IMG/VR virus record: IMGVR_UViG_3300027788_000008
Coordinates: 1 to 64,000 of that record
Reading direction: 5' to 3' (one strand)
Origin: a virus
DNA length: 64,000 nt
Under the pieces are notes generated by a model. It saw only the letters and a program-made list of their open reading frames with translations. It had not been told where the DNA came from and ran no database searches. The position numbers and the translations under genes were made by a program. Positions 50,549 to 60,106 of this stretch are shown in pieces (the stretch's first letter is position 1; each line of letters opens with the position of its first letter).

Positions 50549-52145
50549 GTCAGATACAAATTATCTCGCTAACCCACATATCAAACGGGACGGCATAGAA
50601 GAAGATTGGACAAAAGAGAAGGTGGGGGAATATGCCAAGTGCATGTCTGACCCATCATACTTTGCTCGAGCATATCTTAAAGTGATCAACTTGAACGATG
50701 GTCTGGTTCCATTTGAACTATATCCATATCAAGAAGAAATGTTCAATCATTTCAACAATAACAGATTCTCCGTAATCCTTGCATGTCGCCAGTCGGGTAA
50801 GTCTATATCCTCTGTTGGATACATTCTATGGTATGCTCTATTTCACCCCGAGAAGAATATCGCTATTGTAGCAAACAAAGGTGCTACTGCGAGAGAAATG
50901 CTCTCTCGTGTTACCCTTATGTTGGAGAACCTCCCGTTCTTTCTACAACCTGGATGTAAGAGTCTGAACAAAGGCACCATTGAATTCAGCAACAACTCAA
51001 AGATATTCGCAGCTGCCACTTCGGGATCTTCTATTCGTGGTCAGTCGGTCAACCTGCTGTTTATGGATGAGTTTGCCTTTGTCGAGAAAGCAGCTGAGTT
51101 CTATACGTCAACATACCCTGTTGTATCTTCTGGTAAGAATACAAAGGTCATCGTGACTTCCACTGCTAATGGCATCGGTAATCCTTTCCATAAGATATGG
51201 GAAGGTGCTGTACAAGGCGTGAATGAATTCAAACCATTTCGTGTTGACTGGTGGGATGTTCCTGGAAGGGACGAGAAGTGGAAGGCAGAAACAATCGCAA
51301 ACACTTCACAAATACAGTTCGACCAAGAATTCGGAAACACATTCTTTGGAACTGGAGATACCCTCATTAACCCTGAAACCCTTCTAAACTTGAAGACTTC
51401 TCGTCCCAAGAAGATCCTTGAGGGTGGCGATCTACTTGTATATGATGAAACCCGCAAGGGTTCGCAATACGTCATGTGTGTTGATGTTGCAAAAGGCAGG
51501 GGGCAGGATTTCTCTACGTTTAACGTGATCGATATTACTAGCAGACCATTCAAGCAGGTCGCTGTCTATCGCAACAATCTTATATCTCCGTTGCTCTTTC
51601 CAGATATTATTTATAAATGGGCAAATTCCTACAATGAGGCATACGTTATTATAGAATCAAACGATGCTGGTGCAATTGTTTGTAATGGTATCTACCATGA
51701 GATGGAATATGAAAACGTACACATGGAGTCAATGACCAAGTCCAGTGGTATTGGTGTAGAGATGACACGAAGAATAAAGAGAATAGGTTGTTCTGGATTT
51801 AAAGACCTATTAGAGACAAATAAACTTGAAGTTGTAGATGAAAATACCATACTAGAGATCTCTACATTTGAGGTTAAGGGTGCTTCATATGAAGCGTCCT
51901 CTGGTAACCATGATGATCTTGTTATGAACTTTGTTATGTTTGGATACCTAACATCGACAACGTTCTTTCAAGAGTTGACTGACATAGATATTAAGAAGAT
52001 GATGTTTGACCAAAGGATGAGAGAGATTGAAGAAGATGTACCACCATTTGGTTTCCAGGACAACACTGGCGTGGAAGAGATTACTTACGAACAGAGAATG
52101 GATCCATGGAGCATGTTGCACGGAGATGAGGAGATCCTTTCGTAG
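50502..52145 (+). CDS. 17: large terminase subunit gp17
   Basis: A 547-residue protein (T4: 610), the ATPase-nuclease that packages DNA into the head. Walker A is CRQSGKS (residues 95-101), Walker B LLFMDE (185-190, catalytic E190), and the coupling motif lies in VTSTANG (219-224). The RNase-H-like nuclease shows VMCVDVAKGRGQD (D328), YVIIESNDAG (E385) and GNHDDL (D471/D472). The start inside gp16 gives the family N-terminus; PYQEEMFNHFNNNRFSVILA before the P-loop is the adenine-binding region. All active residues seem present. Confidence 0.97.
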   Translation: MTQLKIPQIVDTTKNKSDTNYLANPHIKRDGIEEDWTKEKVGEYAKCMSDPSYFARAYLKVINLNDGLVPFELYPYQEEMFNHFNNNRFSVILACRQSGKSISSVGYILWYALFHPEKNIAIVANKGATAREMLSRVTLMLENLPFFLQPGCKSLNKGTIEFSNNSKIFAAATSGSSIRGQSVNLLFMDEFAFVEKAAEFYTSTYPVVSSGKNTKVIVTSTANGIGNPFHKIWEGAVQGVNEFKPFRVDWWDVPGRDEKWKAETIANTSQIQFDQEFGNTFFGTGDTLINPETLLNLKTSRPKKILEGGDLLVYDETRKGSQYVMCVDVAKGRGQDFSTFNVIDITSRPFKQVAVYRNNLISPLLFPDIIYKWANSYNEAYVIIESNDAGAIVCNGIYHEMEYENVHMESMTKSSGIGVEMTRRIKRIGCSGFKDLLETNKLEVVDENTILEISTFEVKGASYEASSGNHDDLVMNFVMFGYLTSTTFFQELTDIDIKKMMFDQRMREIEEDVPPFGFQDNTGVEEITYEQRMDPWSMLHGDEEILS

Positions 52146-52156
52146 ATCGTGATAGT

Positions 52157-52164
52157 TATAAATA
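52157..52164 (+). promoter_or_regulatory. late promoter TATAAATA before the sheath gene
   Basis: Perfect late box 77 bases before the sheath ATG, leaving an unusually long leader. Sheath is one of the most abundant virion proteins, so a dedicated promoter makes sense. Confidence 0.8.
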
Positions 52165-52241
52165 AGAGCATTGAACGCTCGATGGCGGGTGTCATCCTTA
52201 TAATGATACATATAATTTTCGATCGAAACGAGGAATAAAAA

Positions 52242-54077
52242 ATGGCACTAACAACTTCCATGTCCCCCGCAATCGATGTTAAAGAAATAGATCTCACTGG
52301 TGTTGCGCCAAATGTAGAAACTTCTTTAACAGGAATGGTGGGTCAATTTCAATGGGGTCCAGTAAACGAACCTACTTCTATTCAGAATAAACAACAACTC
52401 GTAGAGGTATTCGGAACTCCGTCTCCCACTAATGCTGTTGATTTTTACTCTGCTGATAAGTACCTTCAATACTCATCCAACCTTATAATCAACCGACAAA
52501 TAACTCAGACCGGCGAACCTGATGCTACAGATAGCGCACTGAACTCCACCTTGTCTGGAGGAGTCCTTCTGGTAGAGAACGATAAATCTTGGGAAGGTAT
52601 ATCGACAACCGAAACGTTTGTTGGAAAATATCCTGGATCATTAGGAAACTCTTTGTCAGTTTCTATTTTTGCTATTGAGAGTGGATCAAATGATTCCGCT
52701 TCTGCCACGCTCGATAACTGGGTCTCGTGGCCGTATGCTAATCGTTTTGATGGTATCCCAGGAACTTCTACTTGGGCAAGACAGCAATCTACTTCGACAG
52801 TACATGATGAGGTTCATGTTGTTGTTATCGATCACGGTGGCAAGATCAGCGGCACAAAGAATACTGTACTTGAAATCTACCCATATGTTTCTGTTGCCTA
52901 CGGTGCAAAGACTGTGGACAACGGTAACAACTACATAGGTGATGCTATCAATAATGGTTCATCTTATATTCGTTTCGGCGACTGGACGAAAACAGCTGGC
53001 GTCATCGACGCAGCTGCCATCACCGCATCCCCTTGCGTCTTAGGAGCTAACTGGGGAAAGACACCAGAAGCAGCTGTCAATGCCGGCGTATCAGACTTCG
53101 CCACGGACGTCGCAGTACTCGACTTTACGGCCGCCGGTAAGGTGACAAATCCGTTAACGGGCGGAGCAGACCACCAAGCACTGACTACTGGTGATTTTGC
53201 CCTTGCATTTGATAACTTCGAAGACCCTGAAGCAGTTGATGTTCAGATTTTGGTCGCTCCAGGTATGACGACTTCCGCGTCTCAAATTACAGTAGTCAAT
53301 GACCTCGTGGCCATTGCTGAGGGGATTCGTAAGGATTGCGTCATTGTTACTTCGCCAGACCGAACGTCTGTTGTTAACAATGCAAACCCTGTGGGCACCA
53401 GCATTTTAACATGTAACGGTTTCAGTGCGTCCAACTACTTGTTTGTTGATAACAACTATCTGCGCGTTCGGGACGAATATAATGATAATTATATCTACAT
53501 CCCTGCTGCCTCAAGCACTGCTGGTTTGTTTGCTGCTACTGATGCCAATTATGGTCCATGGTACTCGCCTGCTGGTGAACAGCGTGGAGAATACCTTGGC
53601 ATCAGTGATTTGGCGTACACTCCTAATAAGAGCGACCGTGACACTCTGTATAAAGTTGGGATCAACCCAATAGTACAGTTCAGTGGAAGGGGCGTCTTGT
53701 TGTTCGGCGACAAGACCAAGCAATCACGACCAAGTGCGTTTGACCGCATTAACGTTCGTCGTCTGTTCCTTGCTATTGAGAAATCTATCGCAATCGCTGC
53801 TCGCAACTTTATGTTCGAGTTCAATGATGATTTCACCCGCTCTGAGTTTGTTGCGATCGTAGAACCTCTTCTGCGTGAAATACAATCACGAAGAGGTATC
53901 AGCGATTTCTTCGTTCAGTGTGATAATAGAAACAATACATCAGAAGTCATTGCACGAAATGAAATGGTCGCTTCTATGTTCATTAAACCTGCTTACTCAA
54001 TCAACTTCATTACTCTCAACTTCGTTGCTACCCGCGACGGGTCGGCGTTCGAAGAAGTTGTTGGTACGCTTTCTTAA
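52242..54077 (+). CDS. 18: tail sheath protein gp18
   Basis: A 611-residue protein (T4: 659), the contractile sheath subunit. It begins SPAIDVKEIDLTGVAPNVET and contains GMVGQFQWGPVNEPTSI, the conserved sheath start. The end carries RRLFLAIEKSIAIAARNFMF and EFNDDFTRSEFVAIVEPLLR, with IKPAYSINFITLNFVATRDG, which form the inner domain that clasps the tube. GAGGAATAAAA is the ribosome region. It has its own late promoter and is followed by gp19 after 23 bases. Confidence 0.96.
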   Translation: MALTTSMSPAIDVKEIDLTGVAPNVETSLTGMVGQFQWGPVNEPTSIQNKQQLVEVFGTPSPTNAVDFYSADKYLQYSSNLIINRQITQTGEPDATDSALNSTLSGGVLLVENDKSWEGISTTETFVGKYPGSLGNSLSVSIFAIESGSNDSASATLDNWVSWPYANRFDGIPGTSTWARQQSTSTVHDEVHVVVIDHGGKISGTKNTVLEIYPYVSVAYGAKTVDNGNNYIGDAINNGSSYIRFGDWTKTAGVIDAAAITASPCVLGANWGKTPEAAVNAGVSDFATDVAVLDFTAAGKVTNPLTGGADHQALTTGDFALAFDNFEDPEAVDVQILVAPGMTTSASQITVVNDLVAIAEGIRKDCVIVTSPDRTSVVNNANPVGTSILTCNGFSASNYLFVDNNYLRVRDEYNDNYIYIPAASSTAGLFAATDANYGPWYSPAGEQRGEYLGISDLAYTPNKSDRDTLYKVGINPIVQFSGRGVLLFGDKTKQSRPSAFDRINVRRLFLAIEKSIAIAARNFMFEFNDDFTRSEFVAIVEPLLREIQSRRGISDFFVQCDNRNNTSEVIARNEMVASMFIKPAYSINFITLNFVATRDGSAFEEVVGTLS

Positions 54078-54100
54078 AAGACATCTAAGGAGAAACAAAG

Positions 54101-54640
54101 ATGGCATTTTTACAAGTAGACGATTTTAAAGGCAAGATGAAAGGTGGCGGTGCTCGGGCCAACATGTTTGAAGTTAATGTCAATTATCCAGGATATACTG
54201 GTGGACAGAAAGAAATGACTAACTTTATGTGTCGTGCGGCATCACTGCCTGGATCGACCATTGCAGCTGTGGAAGTCCCATTCCGTGGTCGTATCATTAA
54301 ACTTGCGGGAGACCGCACGTTTGAACCTTGGCAGTTGACTGTATATAACGACACAACGTTTGAAGTCCGTGATGCTTTTGAAGCATGGATGGATGGCATG
54401 AATACTCATGCTGGAAACTCCGCCGAGAGAGCAAACAATAACGGTGTCGGAACATATGCTACCAATATGGAAGTCATACAACTGAATCAACTTGGTGAAG
54501 GAGTCAAGACTTACTTCTTGAAGAACTGTTTCCCAACTAACGTATCTGCGATCGACCTTGATTATTCACAAGCAGGCGAGATCGAGCAGTTCACCGTTAC
54601 TATTGAGTATGATTACTGGACAAACGACAACACCAACTAA
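54101..54640 (+). CDS. 19: tail tube protein gp19
   Basis: A 179-residue protein (T4: 163), the subunit of the rigid inner tube through which DNA passes. It starts FLQVDDFKGKMKGGGARANM and has FMCRAASLPGSTIAAVEVPF, RTFEPWQLTVYNDTTFEVRD and AFEAWMDGMN, the classic gp19 motifs; the end IEQFTVTIEYDYW is also typical. It follows the sheath gene in T4 order. A strong hairpin terminator follows 25 bases after the stop. Confidence 0.95.
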   Translation: MAFLQVDDFKGKMKGGGARANMFEVNVNYPGYTGGQKEMTNFMCRAASLPGSTIAAVEVPFRGRIIKLAGDRTFEPWQLTVYNDTTFEVRDAFEAWMDGMNTHAGNSAERANNNGVGTYATNMEVIQLNQLGEGVKTYFLKNCFPTNVSAIDLDYSQAGEIEQFTVTIEYDYWTNDNTN

Positions 54641-54664
54641 GGTTGGCGAGTCGTCCTAAGTATA

Positions 54665-54693
54665 AGCAGGGGGAGGAAACTCCTCCTGCTTTT
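54665..54693 (+). terminator. terminator after the tail tube gene
   Basis: AGCAGGGGGAG (54665-54675), GAAA loop, CTCCTCCTGCT (54680-54690), then TTT: 11 pairs with one G-U wobble and a stable GNRA tetraloop. The U-run is short, so partial termination is likely, keeping sheath and tube mRNA high compared with the portal gene downstream. Confidence 0.8.
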
Positions 54694-54730
54694 CATCACT
54701 ATATAATGCAATTACGAACAAGGAAAGAAA

Positions 54731-56296
54731 ATGGCAGACAACGGTATTAAACTGTTTGGATTCGAGATAAATCGTTCCAAGAAAGACAAGGAAGCAGTTG
54801 AATCAATTCCTTCAGGCAGCGTTGTGCCACCAACAGACGATGATGGTACTGGTTATGTAACCTCGTCACCTCTGGTCTCTGGCACATACATGGACATCTA
54901 TGCCGACCTAAAATTTAAAGATCAAGCAGATCTTATCCGAAAATATCGCGCCAATTCAACCCACCCTGAAGTGGACATGGCTATAGAAGAAATCGTCAAT
55001 GAAGCAATTGTTATTCCAGATGACGAAAACGTGGTTGAAGTAAACCTCGATAATGTTGAAATCTCAGCAAACATTAAAAAGAAAGTACACGCAGAGTTCC
55101 AACATGTACTGAACATGTTAACATTCAACGAAAGAGCACACGACATTTTTCGCTCCTGGTATGTTGATGGTAGGTTATACCACCACCTAATTGTTGACAA
55201 ATCTCAACTCAAAAATGGTATCCAGGAAGTTCGTTATATCGACTCCACCAAAGTCCGTAAGGTCAAGAACGTCAAGAAGAAAGTTGACGCAGCAACAGGC
55301 GTATCTGTTGTAGACAAGATAGAAGAGTTCTATATCTATAATGAGAAACCTGTCGGCGATAAATCGAACGCAGCATCTCACACAATAGATGCGAAGAATA
55401 CTTCTGTCAGACTGAGTAACGATTCTGTTAGTTATGTTACCTCCGGTTTGTTAGATGAATCGAGGACAATGGTCGTCTCCCACTTACACAAAGCAATGCG
55501 CCCAATGAACCAACTGCGCATGATGGAAGACTCCCTCATTATCTACAGATTAGCAAGGGCACCTGAGCGTAGAATTTTCTATGTAGATACTGGTAACTTG
55601 CCACGTGGTAAGTCTGAGGCATATGTCAACAACCTAATGACACGCTACAGAAACAAACTTGTGTATGATCAAACGACAGGCGAACTGAAAGATTCTCGCA
55701 AGCACATGTCTATGCTGGACGACTTCTGGTTACCTCGACGTGAAGGAGGCCGCGGTACTGAAGTGACTACACTTCCAGGCGGTACAAACCTTGGCGAAAT
55801 TGATGATGTTAAATATTTCCAACGCAAAGTATACCAAGCATTGAACGTGCCTGTTTCTCGCCTTGAGCAAGAACAGGCATACTCCTTGGGTCGTGCGACT
55901 GAGATAAACCGTGAGGAAATAAAATTCCAGAAGTTTATTACTCGACTTCGCGCAAGGTTCAGCAAGTTGTTCTATCATATTTTGCGCCAACAGTTAGTGT
56001 TGAAGGGGGTCATCACTGATGCAGATTGGCAAGAACTCTTTCACAACCGTATCCGAGTCGAGTTCTATAAAGATAATCATTACACAGAGTTGAAAGACGC
56101 TGAAGTAATGACTCAAAGACTCCAACTGGTCGATCAAGCATCACAGTATGTTGGAGAGTACCTGAGTAAAGAGTGGGTAATGACGAATATTTTCCGCTTC
56201 ACCAAAGAAGAAGCGGAAGAGATGGCCACCACTATCAAGGCAGAAATAGAATCTGGTGATGTTGATCCAGACGCAGATGAAAAAGAGCAAAACTGA
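54731..56296 (+). CDS. 20: portal protein gp20
   Basis: A 521-residue protein (T4: 524), twelve copies of which form the DNA gate of the head and start prohead assembly. Conserved segments are RANSTHPEVDMAIEEIVNEA, EFQHVLNMLTFNERAHDIFR, WYVDGRLYHHLIVD, APERRIFYVDTGNLPRGKSE and DDFWLPRREGGRGTEVTTLP. The spacing AGGAAAG before the ATG gives the ribosome site. It ends in an acidic tail (DPDADEKEQN). It begins the head module in T4 order (20-67-68-21-22-23). Confidence 0.97.
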   Translation: MADNGIKLFGFEINRSKKDKEAVESIPSGSVVPPTDDDGTGYVTSSPLVSGTYMDIYADLKFKDQADLIRKYRANSTHPEVDMAIEEIVNEAIVIPDDENVVEVNLDNVEISANIKKKVHAEFQHVLNMLTFNERAHDIFRSWYVDGRLYHHLIVDKSQLKNGIQEVRYIDSTKVRKVKNVKKKVDAATGVSVVDKIEEFYIYNEKPVGDKSNAASHTIDAKNTSVRLSNDSVSYVTSGLLDESRTMVVSHLHKAMRPMNQLRMMEDSLIIYRLARAPERRIFYVDTGNLPRGKSEAYVNNLMTRYRNKLVYDQTTGELKDSRKHMSMLDDFWLPRREGGRGTEVTTLPGGTNLGEIDDVKYFQRKVYQALNVPVSRLEQEQAYSLGRATEINREEIKFQKFITRLRARFSKLFYHILRQQLVLKGVITDADWQELFHNRIRVEFYKDNHYTELKDAEVMTQRLQLVDQASQYVGEYLSKEWVMTNIFRFTKEEAEEMATTIKAEIESGDVDPDADEKEQN

Positions 56297-56340
56297 TACT
56301 CGGAAGAGTATCATAAACATGTAAATTATTGGAGATTATA

Positions 56341-56718
56341 ATGAGTGAAGAAACTGTAGATTATGAAGTGATTACACCAAGCATAGAAAATATGCTAGAT
56401 GCCATCAAAGGCAATAAACCACTAGACTCGGGCAAGATATTCGCCGATCTCATGTCGGGTAAGATCGAAGATGCTCTTGAACAAGAGAAAATTCGCATTG
56501 CTGACGCTGTTTATAATAGAGACGGTTCCGATGATGAAGAAACTGAGGAAGAAACTGAGGAAGAAGAATTTGAGTCCGACGTTGAAGATGAATCCGAAGT
56601 TGAAGATGAATCCGACGTTGAGGAAGTTGAACACGAACTCGAATATGACGTTGAAGAAGAATCTGATGAAGAGATAGAGATGGATATCGAAGACATCCTT
56701 GATGAAGACGAAGATTAG
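56341..56718 (+). CDS. 67: prohead core protein gp67-like, acidic repeats
   Basis: A 125-residue protein between portal and prohead protease, the place of T4 gp67 (80 residues). The N-terminal part (EVITPSIENMLDAIKGNKP, then GKIFADLMSGKIEDALEQEK) matches the helical part of gp67-like core proteins. The second half is almost only Asp/Glu with Val/Ser, built from tandem 12- and 18-base repeats (56535-56558 and 56578-56613). Such acidic core proteins fill the prohead and are cut by gp21. The ATG at 56341 follows GGAG; the frame from TTG at 56329 is not used. Confidence 0.75.
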   Translation: MSEETVDYEVITPSIENMLDAIKGNKPLDSGKIFADLMSGKIEDALEQEKIRIADAVYNRDGSDDEETEEETEEEEFESDVEDESEVEDESDVEEVEHELEYDVEEESDEEIEMDIEDILDEDED

Positions 56719-56724
56719 AGATAG

Positions 56725-56732
56725 TATAAATA
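56725..56732 (+). promoter_or_regulatory. late promoter TATAAATA before the gp68-like gene
   Basis: Perfect late box only 6 bases before the ATG at 56739. Transcription would begin at the start codon, giving a leaderless first gene followed by gp21, gp22 and gp23. Confidence 0.8.
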
Positions 56733-56738
56733 AACAAT

Positions 56739-56939
56739 ATGAGATACTTTACAGAGTTGCGAAATAAAACACCGATAGGCGATCTAGTCTACAGCAAGAA
56801 ACACAACAGAGTTGTTTGTGCTGTATATAAGACCAAGAAAGGTTTTGATGCGTATATTGACGGTGATCATCTCGACACCTTCCGTTCTAATAAGGACGCT
56901 GTAAAAGCAATAGAGACTGCAATCAAGGAATTATTTTAA
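56739..56939 (+). CDS. 68: small prohead-region protein (gp68 position)
   Basis: A 66-residue protein, MRYFTELRNKTPIGDLVYSK and VVCAVYKTKKGFDAYIDGDH, then ALKAIETAI-like end. It occupies the place of T4 gp68 (141 residues) but is half its length, so homology is by position only. Lys-rich composition contrasts with the acidic gp67-like neighbour. Its stop shares a base with the gp21 start. No ribosome site is visible, in keeping with a leaderless message. Confidence 0.55.
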   Translation: MRYFTELRNKTPIGDLVYSKKHNRVVCAVYKTKKGFDAYIDGDHLDTFRSNKDAVKAIETAIKELF

Positions 56940-57604
56940 TGAAACTGATCGCTGAATTCAATGAACAGAATGTCAACTGCATCGTCGAGAAAAACGAGAA
57001 AGGCGAAAAGTCTTACTTCATTGAAGGTGTATTTGCACAAGCAGAGCAAAAGAATCGGAACGGTAGAATCTACCCGAAGAAAATTATGAAGTCTGCTGTG
57101 GACAAGTATGTCGAAGAGCAAGTTTCAAAGAACCGAGCAGTTGGCGAGTTGAACCATCCTGAAGGTCCAACAGTCAACCTCGACAAAGTTTCGCATCTCA
57201 TCACTGACCTTCATTTTGAAGGCAATGATGTGGTCGGAAAGGCATCAATATTAGATACTCCGATGGGTAAAATTGTAAAAGGTTTGCTTGCAGGTGGTGT
57301 CAACCTTGGTGTCTCAACTCGTGGAATGGGTAGTCTTGAGCAACGTGGCGGTGCCTCGTATGTTGGAGAAGACTTTGTTTTAAGTACAATTGATATTGTA
57401 CAAGATCCATCAGCACCAAACGCTTTCGTTAATGGAATTATGGAAGGTGTTGACTGGTACTGGAACAAAGGAATCTTAGTGGCTCAAGAAATATGTGAAG
57501 AACAAGAGACTGAAATCGTTACTCCTACTGTAAGGGCATATTCGTATGCTGAACAGACTCGTGAGTTCAAAAATTTCCTCTCCTCCCTAAAAGAAACCTT
57601 ATAA
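56939..57604 (+). CDS. 21: prohead core protease gp21
   Basis: A 221-residue protein (T4: 212). This serine protease cuts scaffold and capsid proteins during head maturation. GELNHPEGPTVNLDKVSHLI holds the catalytic His73, GVSTRGMGSLE the nucleophile Ser126, and STIDIVQDPSAPNAFV the Asp152 region; all three family motifs are intact. FAQAEQKNRNGRIYP near residue 35 is also conserved. Start overlaps the upstream stop, and gp22 follows after 12 bases. Confidence 0.95.
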   Translation: MKLIAEFNEQNVNCIVEKNEKGEKSYFIEGVFAQAEQKNRNGRIYPKKIMKSAVDKYVEEQVSKNRAVGELNHPEGPTVNLDKVSHLITDLHFEGNDVVGKASILDTPMGKIVKGLLAGGVNLGVSTRGMGSLEQRGGASYVGEDFVLSTIDIVQDPSAPNAFVNGIMEGVDWYWNKGILVAQEICEEQETEIVTPTVRAYSYAEQTREFKNFLSSLKETL

Positions 57605-57616
57605 AAGGAGTCCATT

Positions 57617-58639
57617 ATGGATGAAGAAAGCAATATAGAACTTCATGACGAAGTTGTAGAAGAAACCGATAAGAACACTGAAGATCAGTCTGTTGCGTCA
57701 GTAGACAAAGCAGCAGATGGTACTTCCCAAGCACCAGCACGCAAGGGTGACAAGAAGAACAGTGATCCAATGCCAAAAACCAAAGGTGCAATGATCAACG
57801 CCATGTATAGCAAATTGAGCGGTATGAAGAAGCAAGACCTTGCTGCTTCTTACAGTTCTGTTATGGGCGAAGACGTTGACTTTTCTGATGAAGAAGTTTT
57901 TGCAGAAGAATCTGCTGACTACTCTGAAGAATTGACTGCGCTGGTCGAGTCTGAAGCAACTCTTTCCGAAGAGTTCAAAATTAAGACTGCTGTCATTTTT
58001 GAAGCGGCATTGAATGCAAAACTCGCTGAAGAAGTTGAGCGAATTGAAGATGCTTATGAAACTAAACTTTCGGAAGAATGTGAATCACATTCTGAAGAGC
58101 TAGTTGAGAAAGTAGATTCCTACCTAAACTATGTAGTTGAGAACTGGATGGCAGAGAACGAAGTTGCTGTTCAAAATGGACTGCGCGCCGAGATCGCTGA
58201 GAACTTTATGGAGAATCTGAAAGGATTATTCGTTGAGTCTTATATCGACGTGCCAGAAACCAAGGTCGACTTAGTTGACGATTTGGCAGACCAAGTTGAG
58301 GAACTCGAAGAGGCACTCAATAGAACTACTGAAGAAGCAATCGCACTGAGTGAAGCAGTTGAACTTCTGCAAAGAGACGCTATCGTTTCTGAAGCAGTAA
58401 GCGACCTTGCTGAAACTCAAGCAGAAAAGTTTGAAAAATTAGTTGAAAGTGTAGACTTTGAAGATGCTGAAACTTTCGCATATAAAGTTGCCACTGTCAA
58501 AGAATCTTTCTTTGCCCAAAGTGTTGTGGTAGAAGAAGATGTTATCGAAGATTCTGTTCCTGGCGATGATGTGACCGAAGAAGTTTCTGGTCAAATGTCG
58601 AAATATTTAAACGCAATCCGTAAAGTAAACCAAGTATAA
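57617..58639 (+). CDS. 22: prohead scaffold protein gp22
   Basis: A 340-residue protein (T4: 269), highly acidic and helical, the main internal scaffold of the prohead. The region AMINAMYSKLSGMKKQDLAA is conserved in gp22 of marine T4-like phages, and the middle is a long charged coil (VENWMAENEVAVQNGLRAEI, then DLADQVEELEEALNRTTEE). The end SGQMSKYLNAIRK, after an acidic linker, is the conserved scaffold end that contacts the capsid. AGGAG at 57606 is the ribosome site. Confidence 0.92.
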   Translation: MDEESNIELHDEVVEETDKNTEDQSVASVDKAADGTSQAPARKGDKKNSDPMPKTKGAMINAMYSKLSGMKKQDLAASYSSVMGEDVDFSDEEVFAEESADYSEELTALVESEATLSEEFKIKTAVIFEAALNAKLAEEVERIEDAYETKLSEECESHSEELVEKVDSYLNYVVENWMAENEVAVQNGLRAEIAENFMENLKGLFVESYIDVPETKVDLVDDLADQVEELEEALNRTTEEAIALSEAVELLQRDAIVSEAVSDLAETQAEKFEKLVESVDFEDAETFAYKVATVKESFFAQSVVVEEDVIEDSVPGDDVTEEVSGQMSKYLNAIRKVNQV

Positions 58640-58666
58640 TAATTACCACTCTAGGAGTTTTAAAAA

Positions 58667-60007
58667 ATGGAAATTAACTACGAAAATCTGGTCGCCAAAT
58701 GGGCACCAGTATTAAACGAAGAGTCAGCTGTAGCCATTACTGACCGCCACCGCCGCAATGTAACTGCTTGTATTCTTGAGAACCAAGAACGCGCTATGAT
58801 TGCTGAAAGTGGACAGTCTCAGTTTATGACTGAAGTTGCTGCTAACGTCACAACATCTGCTGCTAAGTGGGATCCAGTATTGATCTCTCTCGTTCGTCGC
58901 GCTATGCCTAACCTTATGGCATATGACATCTGTGGTGTTCAACCAATGACTGGACCAACTGGTCTGATCTTTGCAATGAAGTCTAAGTATAAGACTACTG
59001 CTGGCGGCGCAACTGCCACTGATGAAGCATTGTTCGGCGAAGCAGTGACTCCATACTCTGGCGACACTGCTGTCACACAAACTGCTGACGGTTCTGGTCT
59101 TGACGGTCTCGACGACACTGGCACCGTAAACACCAGTATCGATGACGAGCGAGCTGGTCCAACTGTTGGTGGTGGTATGACCACTGCAACTGCTGAAGCA
59201 CTCGGCAACACTGGTAATGCATTCTCTGAAATGGGTTTCACCATTGAGAAAGCAACAGTTGAAGCAAAGTCACGTGCCCTGAAAGCAGAGTACACCATTG
59301 AACTAGCACAAGACCTGAAAGCAATTCACGGTCTTGACGCTGAAACAGAACTTGCTAACATCTTGTCTGTTGAAATCCTTGCCGAAATCAACCGTGAAGT
59401 TATCCGTACTGTAAACAGTCAAGCAAAGACTGGTGCTAGCACTGCTAACACCGCACTTAACGGTGTATTCAATCTCGACACTGATGCTGACGGGCGTTGG
59501 TCTGCTGAGAAGTTCAAAGGTCTGATGGTACAACTTGACCGCGAATGTAATGCAATCGCGAAAGAAACTCGTCGTGGTAAAGGAAATGTTGCTATCGTCT
59601 CTTCTGACGTTGCTACTGCTCTTGTTGCTGCTGGCGTGCTGGACTACGCTCCCGCAATCTCTGCTAACCTGCAAGTAGACGATACTGGTAACACCTTTGC
59701 TGGTGTTATTAACGGTCGTATTCGTGTATACATCGATCCATATGCTACTGTCGACTATGTTACTGTCGGGTACAAAGGAACAAACGCTTATGATGCAGGT
59801 ATCTTCTACTGCCCATACGTTCCTCTGCAAATGGTTCGTGCCGTTGGCGAGAATGACTTCCAACCACGTATCGGGTTCAAGACTCGTTATGGTATGGCAG
59901 CTAACCCGTTTGCTGGTACAGGCACTTCAGGTGTGGGCGCAGCAACTGCTAAGACCAACCAGTACTATAGGATCTTCCGAGTTGACGCTCTGATGGTTTC
60001 TACATAA
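58667..60007 (+). CDS. 23: major capsid protein gp23
   Basis: A 446-residue HK97-fold capsid protein (T4: 521). AKWDPVLISLVRRAMPNLMA and YDICGVQPMTGPTGLIFAMK are the hallmark sequences, with ALKAEYTIELAQDLKAIHG, LDAETELANILSVEILAEIN and YRIFRVDALM at the end. Possible gp21 cleavage sites of the L/I-x-E type near the N-terminus are IAE47 and ILE39. A strong terminator and a stem region follow it. AGGAG at 58652 is the ribosome site. Confidence 0.97.
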   Translation: MEINYENLVAKWAPVLNEESAVAITDRHRRNVTACILENQERAMIAESGQSQFMTEVAANVTTSAAKWDPVLISLVRRAMPNLMAYDICGVQPMTGPTGLIFAMKSKYKTTAGGATATDEALFGEAVTPYSGDTAVTQTADGSGLDGLDDTGTVNTSIDDERAGPTVGGGMTTATAEALGNTGNAFSEMGFTIEKATVEAKSRALKAEYTIELAQDLKAIHGLDAETELANILSVEILAEINREVIRTVNSQAKTGASTANTALNGVFNLDTDADGRWSAEKFKGLMVQLDRECNAIAKETRRGKGNVAIVSSDVATALVAAGVLDYAPAISANLQVDDTGNTFAGVINGRIRVYIDPYATVDYVTVGYKGTNAYDAGIFYCPYVPLQMVRAVGENDFQPRIGFKTRYGMAANPFAGTGTSGVGAATAKTNQYYRIFRVDALMVST

Positions 60008-60106
60008 TATCCTATAGTACGGTAGAAAGACCTGGACGTCGAACGCGGCGTCCTAACCTTCCCTACCTTGGGACAAAAACCTAAAATAAGAATAACAAGG
60101 TTTATG

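Noticed and set aside
52171-52204. TTGAAC and TATAAT before the sheath gene as a sigma70 promoter
   Set aside because: The spacer is 22 bases, too long; the TATAAATA at 52157 is the better candidate.
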